Positions 59,726-64,000 of a DNA stretch of 64,000 nt are shown here, piece after piece. The notes below the pieces were generated by a model. That model did no database searches, was not told where the DNA came from, and saw only the letters and a list, made by a program, of their open reading frames with translations. Both the position numbers and the translations under genes were made by a program. Numbering within the stretch: position 1 is the stretch's first letter; each line of letters starts with the position of its first letter. The DNA comes from Rubritalea tangerina (GTDB lineage Bacteria; Verrucomicrobiota; Verrucomicrobiia; Verrucomicrobiales; Akkermansiaceae): contig NZ_JBHUJB010000011.1 in assembly GCF_042683245.1 (NCBI RefSeq), positions 62,001 to 126,000 of the forward strand, in the 5' to 3' direction.

Positions 59726-60559
59726 TTACTGAACTTGGTGCATATGCACGTCTTGCTGCGGGAATGGAATAGAAATACCCTCTGCATCAAATGCCTTCTT
59801 CACAGCCTCAATTGTCGTGAAGTGGACATCCCAAAAATCAGCAGCTTTTACCCATACACGTACCGTGAAATTGACACTGCTATCAGCCAACTCACCTACC
59901 TTGATGAAGGGTTCTCTCCCTTCTTGATCGGTGATAATGGCCGATTGAGCTCCGAGAACCGATTGCAGCACCTCGCGCGCTTTGTCAATGTCGTCGCCGT
60001 AACCAATACCAAAACTGAAATCCACACGACGCTCAGGCATCGTTGAGTAATTCACCAGCGAGTCGTTAGAAACCTTCCCATTCGGAAGATGAATCATCTT
60101 GTTATCTGGTGTCAGCAAAATCGTCTGAAAAATCTGAATCTCCTTCACACACCCCGTGAACCCCTGAGTCTCGATAACATCACCCACCTTGAATGGACGG
60201 AATAATAACAACATCACCCCGCCAGCAAAATTCTGCAAAGTACCACTCAGTGCCATACCAATCGCCAAACCCATTGCTGCAAAGATTGCCGCAAAAGATG
60301 TCGCCTGCACTCCTACCGTCTCAATCGCTGAAACCACCACCCCGACCTTCACCAAGGTCGCTACCAAGGTGCAAATAAATGGCTTAATCGTCGCATCCAC
60401 CCCCTTCTTGTCGAGCTGCTTGCCTACCAAAATGCCAAGCCAACCCGCCACTTTCCACCCCACAAAGAGCGTCACTAATGCCAAAAGTACTCTCATACCC
60501 CAATCCGCTCCCTGAGCTAATAAGTATGCCGTATCAAATGCTGCGATCATTGTATTCAT
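59726..60559 (-). CDS. Mechanosensitive channel of the MscS family
   Basis: A small-conductance mechanosensitive channel that opens under membrane tension and protects against hypo-osmotic shock. It has 277 residues from the ATG at 60559 (a GTG one codon upstream is possible). Three transmembrane helices are visible: LLALVTLFVGWKVAG, then AIMGLAIGMALSGTLQNFAGG as the pore helix. The beta domain follows with FRPFKVGDVIETQGF and IHLPNGKVSNDSLVNYS. Length and domain order match E. coli MscS. Confidence 0.93.
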   Translation of the reverse strand: MNTMIAAFDTAYLLAQGADWGMRVLLALVTLFVGWKVAGWLGILVGKQLDKKGVDATIKPFICTLVATLVKVGVVVSAIETVGVQATSFAAIFAAMGLAIGMALSGTLQNFAGGVMLLLFRPFKVGDVIETQGFTGCVKEIQIFQTILLTPDNKMIHLPNGKVSNDSLVNYSTMPERRVDFSFGIGYGDDIDKAREVLQSVLGAQSAIITDQEGREPFIKVGELADSSVNFTVRVWVKAADFWDVHFTTIEAVKKAFDAEGISIPFPQQDVHMHQVQ

Positions 60560-60622
60560 CACTGCACCCTATAACTGTTAGCCCCAACTTTTTCTACCTC
60601 TATTTTTAAAACGATCGATCGC

Positions 60623-61072
60623 TCACAAGCCACCTTCCAGTTTCATTTTCTCCAAAAGTGGCTGCATATCTTCCAAGCCATCCCATACCTCTTTTAGGAA
60701 ATACACCGGCGCACCACAACGCACAGCCAGCGCAATACAATCACTCGGCCGAGCATCCATCTCCACAATTTTGCGCTCCATGATTTCATTCTGAGCTTCA
60801 ATGAAAAGCCGCGCATAATAAACCTCATCTTCCACACGCACAATCAATGCACGCATCATCCGCCCACCCAGCGCCTGCAATGTGCTGTTAAATAAATCAT
60901 GGGTCAGCGGACGCACCACTTCCTCATTTGCCAAAGCAATATTGATCGCCGCCCCAATCGATGGGTCCACATAAAACACCGTCACCTTTTCACCATCCCC
61001 TAAAAACACCGCACACCCCGCTTGGGTTGGCATCAAGGCCACAGGCTCCACTCTCACTACTTCTGCTGACAT
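60623..61072 (-). CDS. Bifunctional nuclease family protein (DUF151)
   Basis: A 149-residue protein of the DUF151/BFN family, members of which have been reported to have nuclease activity in plants. Typical segments are RPLTHDLFNSTLQALGGRMMRALI, FYARLFIEAQNE-like YYARLFIEAQNEIMERK, and MDARPSDCIALAVRCGAPVYF. There is no UvrB/UvrC motif at the end. Its ATG is 17 bases downstream of the gamma-carbonic anhydrase gene, and it probably shares its transcript. Confidence 0.88.
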   Translation of the reverse strand: MSAEVVRVEPVALMPTQAGCAVFLGDGEKVTVFYVDPSIGAAINIALANEEVVRPLTHDLFNSTLQALGGRMMRALIVRVEDEVYYARLFIEAQNEIMERKIVEMDARPSDCIALAVRCGAPVYFLKEVWDGLEDMQPLLEKMKLEGGL

Positions 61073-61089
61073 AATCGATCTCCCTCACT

Positions 61090-61608
61090 TTATTGGCCAT
61101 CACGAGCCATATACTTGCGTGACTGTAGCACATACTTTTCAGCCCAATGCTTCACATTGCGTTGATCTTCCAAATCGAGCGTTTTGACCACCTTTGCCGG
61201 TGAGCCCATCACCAATGACCCAGGTGGTATCACTGTGCCCCCTGTCACAAGAGCATTTGCCCCAATGATAGAACGCTCCCCAATCACTGCTCCATCCAAG
61301 ATACATGCCCCCATGCCTACCAAAACCTCATCCTTCACTGTCGCAGCATGGACGATCGCCCCATGCCCCACTGTCACTAACTCTCCCAAGTAACTTCCAT
61401 AATCGTCTGCCAAATGAATCACCGCATTGTCCTGCACATTGGACTTCGGCCCAATCACAATCTCGTTGATGTCCCCACGCAATGTCGCGTTGTACCAAAT
61501 ACTCGCCTCCTCACCCACTCTGACACGCCCAATGACGTCAGCACTACCCGCGATAAATGCCGAAGGGTGGATCTCTGGACGGTAAGATTCATATGTTTCA
61601 ATCGCCAT
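61090..61608 (-). CDS. Gamma-carbonic-anhydrase-family hexapeptide protein
   Basis: A left-handed beta-helix of the gamma-CA/YrdA group, 172 residues. Hexapeptide repeats run from about residue 18 to 125: VIGRVRVGEEASIWYNATLRGD, SNVQDNAVIHLAD, and VTVGHGAIVHAATVKDEVLVGMGACILDG (cited in part). The three zinc histidines are in AVIHLA, VGHGA and VHAATV. The Glu/Gln needed for rapid CO2 hydration is hard to judge, so it may be an inactive or acyl-transfer homologue. It is followed by the DUF151 gene. Confidence 0.9.
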   Translation of the reverse strand: MAIETYESYRPEIHPSAFIAGSADVIGRVRVGEEASIWYNATLRGDINEIVIGPKSNVQDNAVIHLADDYGSYLGELVTVGHGAIVHAATVKDEVLVGMGACILDGAVIGERSIIGANALVTGGTVIPPGSLVMGSPAKVVKTLDLEDQRNVKHWAEKYVLQSRKYMARDGQ

Positions 61609-61879
61609 GCCTGCAAAGTAACGCCCAATCCCATCGCCTCAATGGTTTTTTTAGCCTTCCCTTGCTCTTGACGTATTCCTGAGCGATTCTATATCCCTTT
61701 CCGCTGTCTCCTCCCGATACAGCGAAAATTTAGATCCACCATACAAATGACAATACCGGCAGCCCCCCATAAATGCCCCATGCCTATACCCGAATAGCCT
61801 GATAGGCACCATTCCTAGAAATAATCAAAACTGCGGTCAGCGGACGAAACTCTTTGTCCAGATGACCTAGACATCTCAC

Positions 61880-62698
61880 ATGCAAGAATCCCTCACAGTT
61901 ATCGGCATTATCCTCATCGGCATGGCTTTGCGCTCCTGTCGCAAACGCCTATTCCGCAAACTCGGAGCCCTTGTCTACCTCCTCGCTAGCGGCGTGATCG
62001 TCTACTTCCTCACCGCAAACCTCCTGCTTTCCATCGCATCCATCTTCCTATGGTTCTTACTCCCCTGGATCGAACTGGGCTCGCGCGTCCGAAAACTGAG
62101 ACTCCCACTCAAAAACCACCTCCATGAAGAGGGCCGCCCAAGACTCCAGCATTTCCCCGAAGCTGCACACAATATCGATGAACTCGAAGCCCTCGATTTC
62201 GAACATAGCTCAGACTATAGCTGGGACTGGGCCGGTTCCTCCCAACATTACAGCTTCTACTGGCACCCAGAGGAACGTGCCGTCGTCACCATCTGCCTCT
62301 GTAAACAATCCAATATCGCCTTCTCCTACCTCACTATCTCATCACGCTGTAAAGACGGTAAGGTCTACCGCACCAGCAACTTCCCCTTCTCTCCGACCCT
62401 CAAAAACGCCCCGCACGTCTCCTGGAACCAACTCACCTGCAGGCACTGCACACTCGAAGACTCCCTCAATAACCACCGACGATTTATCCAGAAAAAAGGC
62501 ACGGACTTCGATGCCCTCATGATGCCTGACCCCGACGCCCTCAATGAAGAAGTCGAAAATGATATGGCCACCCAAATTCAACATAACCTCGACTCCGGGA
62601 TCATCACTCTCAGTGAAAATGGCAAATTCCGCTATTCCTTCAGAGGACTTTGCTTCCTCTGGAGACAATTTATCAAAGACATGATTCGCCTATCCTAG
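61880..62698 (+). CDS. Membrane-anchored protein of unknown function
   Basis: A 272-residue protein not recognised. An N-terminal hydrophobic segment (1-17), an Arg-rich turn (RSCRKRLFRKLG), and two adjacent helices (about 30-66) anchor it. The remaining 205 residues are soluble, with aromatic-rich words (SDYSWDWAG, HYSFYWHPEERAVVTICLC) and scattered cysteines. The C-terminal region resembles a ligand-binding beta domain but I cannot name a family. It stands alone between the gamma-CA region and aroK. Confidence 0.75.
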   Translation: MQESLTVIGIILIGMALRSCRKRLFRKLGALVYLLASGVIVYFLTANLLLSIASIFLWFLLPWIELGSRVRKLRLPLKNHLHEEGRPRLQHFPEAAHNIDELEALDFEHSSDYSWDWAGSSQHYSFYWHPEERAVVTICLCKQSNIAFSYLTISSRCKDGKVYRTSNFPFSPTLKNAPHVSWNQLTCRHCTLEDSLNNHRRFIQKKGTDFDALMMPDPDALNEEVENDMATQIQHNLDSGIITLSENGKFRYSFRGLCFLWRQFIKDMIRLS

Positions 62699-62759
62699 GC
62701 ATCCACATTTTGGCATCTCCGTTCTGGTCATGCCCTTATTCTCACCTACACTCAGCCCC

Positions 62760-63317
62760 ATGAATCATGAATGCTCAGAACCTCTTCCCGCTAAGAATAT
62801 CATCTTAGTTGGTTTTATGGGTTCGGGAAAATCCACCATCGGCAGAGAACTCGGCCAACTCCTCAGCTACCCACTCATCGATACCGATAGTAAAATCGAA
62901 GAAAACGAAAAACTCTCCGTCGCCGATATCTTCTCACTCAAAGGCGAAGATTACTTCCGAGAATCAGAAACCCTCACCGTCCAACAACTCATCTCCGACG
63001 GCCTCACCCATCATATCATAGCCACTGGTGGTGGCCTCCCCGTTCGTCCAGAAAACCGCCCACTCCTCCGTGAACTCGGCTACGTCGTCTGGCTCGACGC
63101 AAATACTGACACCATCCTCGAACGCACCTCCCGTAACTCTAACCGACCGCTCCTGCAAACCGAGAACCCTCGTGCAACCATCGAAAAAATGCTAGCTCAG
63201 CGTAATGCAATCTACCAAGAAGTTGCGCACCTCCACCTCCAAACCACAGGACTCAATATCGCAGAAACTGCCCACGGCATCCTCGAAAGCGCAAGATACT
63301 TCTTCGGCCACTCGTAA
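62760..63317 (+). CDS. aroK: Shikimate kinase
   Basis: Phosphorylates shikimate to shikimate-3-phosphate in aromatic amino-acid synthesis. The ATG at 62760 gives 185 residues and the P-loop GSGKST at 21-26, typical for the family. An ATG ten codons upstream (62730) is an alternative, but a promoter-like TTGGCA and TATTCT pair lies over it. LIDTDSKIEEN (shikimate and Mg), ATGGGLPV and RPLL (the adenine-side loop) are all present. Confidence 0.94.
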   Translation: MNHECSEPLPAKNIILVGFMGSGKSTIGRELGQLLSYPLIDTDSKIEENEKLSVADIFSLKGEDYFRESETLTVQQLISDGLTHHIIATGGGLPVRPENRPLLRELGYVVWLDANTDTILERTSRNSNRPLLQTENPRATIEKMLAQRNAIYQEVAHLHLQTTGLNIAETAHGILESARYFFGHS

Positions 63318-63402
63318 CCGACACGATTACGGTTGCATCTAGCCGCCGACTGTGAAGAATCCTCGCCCCCAGCCCTCAGCACTCGCATACACGTAGACCA
63401 CA

Positions 63403-64000
63403 TGGCACTCCTCAAACCATTTTCTGACTCAAAAGGACGCATCGCTTTCGATCTCGTCCGCAAGGAAATTAAGCAGGTTGAAAAACAAATTTCCCAGCAG
63501 GTCAATGCCTTTGACCCAGAGGTTGCCCCCTACATCGATTATATCTGTAACACCAGCGGCAAACGTATCCGCCCAGCTCTCGCTGTCCTCGCCGGTGGCG
63601 CACTCGGAAAAATCTCAGATGATAACCTCAAAATTGGCGTCATCTTTGAACTCATCCACATGGCAACCCTCGTCCACGACGATATTATCGATGAGGCCGA
63701 TACCCGCCGTAAAACCCCCACCCCAAATGCAAAATGGGGCAATGGCATGGCCGTACTCCTCGGCGACGCCCTCTTCTCTCACGCTCTCCTCCTCGCTACC
63801 GAATTCGGCTGCATCGATATCTGCCGAAAAGTCGGTACCGCCTCGCGCGAAGTCTGCCAAGGTGAAGTCATCCAAACCCAACGCCGCTTCGACCTCAGCC
63901 TGACCAAAGAAGAATACTTTCAGGTCATCGCCATGAAAACGGGTGCGCTCTTCGCTGCATCCGCTGGTATCTCAGCCTCACTCTCAGGCGCCAACTCCGA
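63403..64000 (+). CDS. Polyprenyl diphosphate synthase (partial, runs off window edge)
   Basis: A trans-prenyltransferase extending isoprenoid chains, probably for the quinone side chain. The visible 199 residues contain the first half: the SGKRIRPALAVLA region, the FARM motif HDDIIDEADTRR (Asp-rich at 93-100), and the GDALFSHALLLA helix after GNGMAVLLGD. The second Asp-rich region lies outside the window. The absence of a bulky aromatic residue just before the first motif is consistent with long-chain products, but chain length is not certain. Confidence 0.93.

Overview
The window reads as the chromosome of a verrucomicrobial bacterium, probably of the Verrucomicrobiales (Rubritalea/Akkermansia-like). 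This is inferred from an Akkermansia/Rubritalea-style PEP-CTERM tail (VPEP, glycine/leucine-rich helix, RRRK end) at 20.8 kb, a sulfatase, GTP-dependent PEPCK, a fused GshAB, and a mixed, mid-GC base composition. No insertion sequence, prophage, integrase or CRISPR array is visible, so this is core chromosome with unusual gene arrangements. C exceeds G on the + strand wherever I counted, regardless of gene direction. The minus strand is therefore probably the leading strand, and every ribosomal gene lies on it.

Region 1 (1-9.5 kb, minus) is the str+S10 cluster: rpsL-rpsG-fusA-rpsJ-rplC-rplD-rplW-rplB-rpsS-[exported coiled-coil protein]-rplV-rpsC-rplP-rpmC-rpsQ-rplN. There is no tuf, and a non-ribosomal exported protein sits between rpsS and rplV. 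A tRNA with anticodon CAU and its terminator lie just upstream. Region 2 (10-15 kb) carries a lipoprotein hydrolase, then an S10 serine carboxypeptidase, a nitroreductase and a sulfatase on the + strand. Region 3 (15-20.6 kb, minus) is a tightly packed operon of AI-2E/PerM transporter, outer-membrane factor, K+ channel, HlyD adaptor and DUF2955 protein, which looks like an envelope efflux system. Region 4 (20.8-25.1 kb) holds a GntR/PEP-CTERM chimeric ORF, an AmpG-like MFS transporter and FtsH.

Region 5 (25.2-39.8 kb, mostly +) contains a giant FHA-like/ABC-ATPase/ABC-2 permease fusion, GshAB, a divergent pyruvate-carboxylase-like carboxyltransferase, a divergent ArsR/rhodanese pair around a 16-bp palindrome, PEPCK, a tandem L,D-transpeptidase, a cupin and a DUF2293 protein. 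Region 6 (39.8-48.9 kb, minus) has a class B penicillin-binding protein with two repeat tails, then map, adk, secY and the displaced spc genes rplO-rpsE-rplR-rplF-rpsH-rplE. The usual spc order is thus cut after rplN (or rplX, outside the window) and its distal half lies upstream of str. S14 and L30 are absent from their usual places.

Region 7 (49-64 kb) contains a YwqK-like repeat protein, a second EF-G, a TPR protein, an ATP-grasp/7TM-transglutaminase/retropepsin-like trio, trmB, leuA, an M50 protease, MscS, a DUF151 nuclease, a gamma-carbonic anhydrase, aroK and the start of a polyprenyl diphosphate synthase.

The observations most worth follow-up are the exported protein inside the S10 operon, the in-frame DNA-binding/PEP-CTERM chimera, the repeat-tailed PBP, the FHA-like ABC fusion, the K+ channel in an efflux operon, and a possible 33-codon gene with its own terminator upstream of the spc genes.
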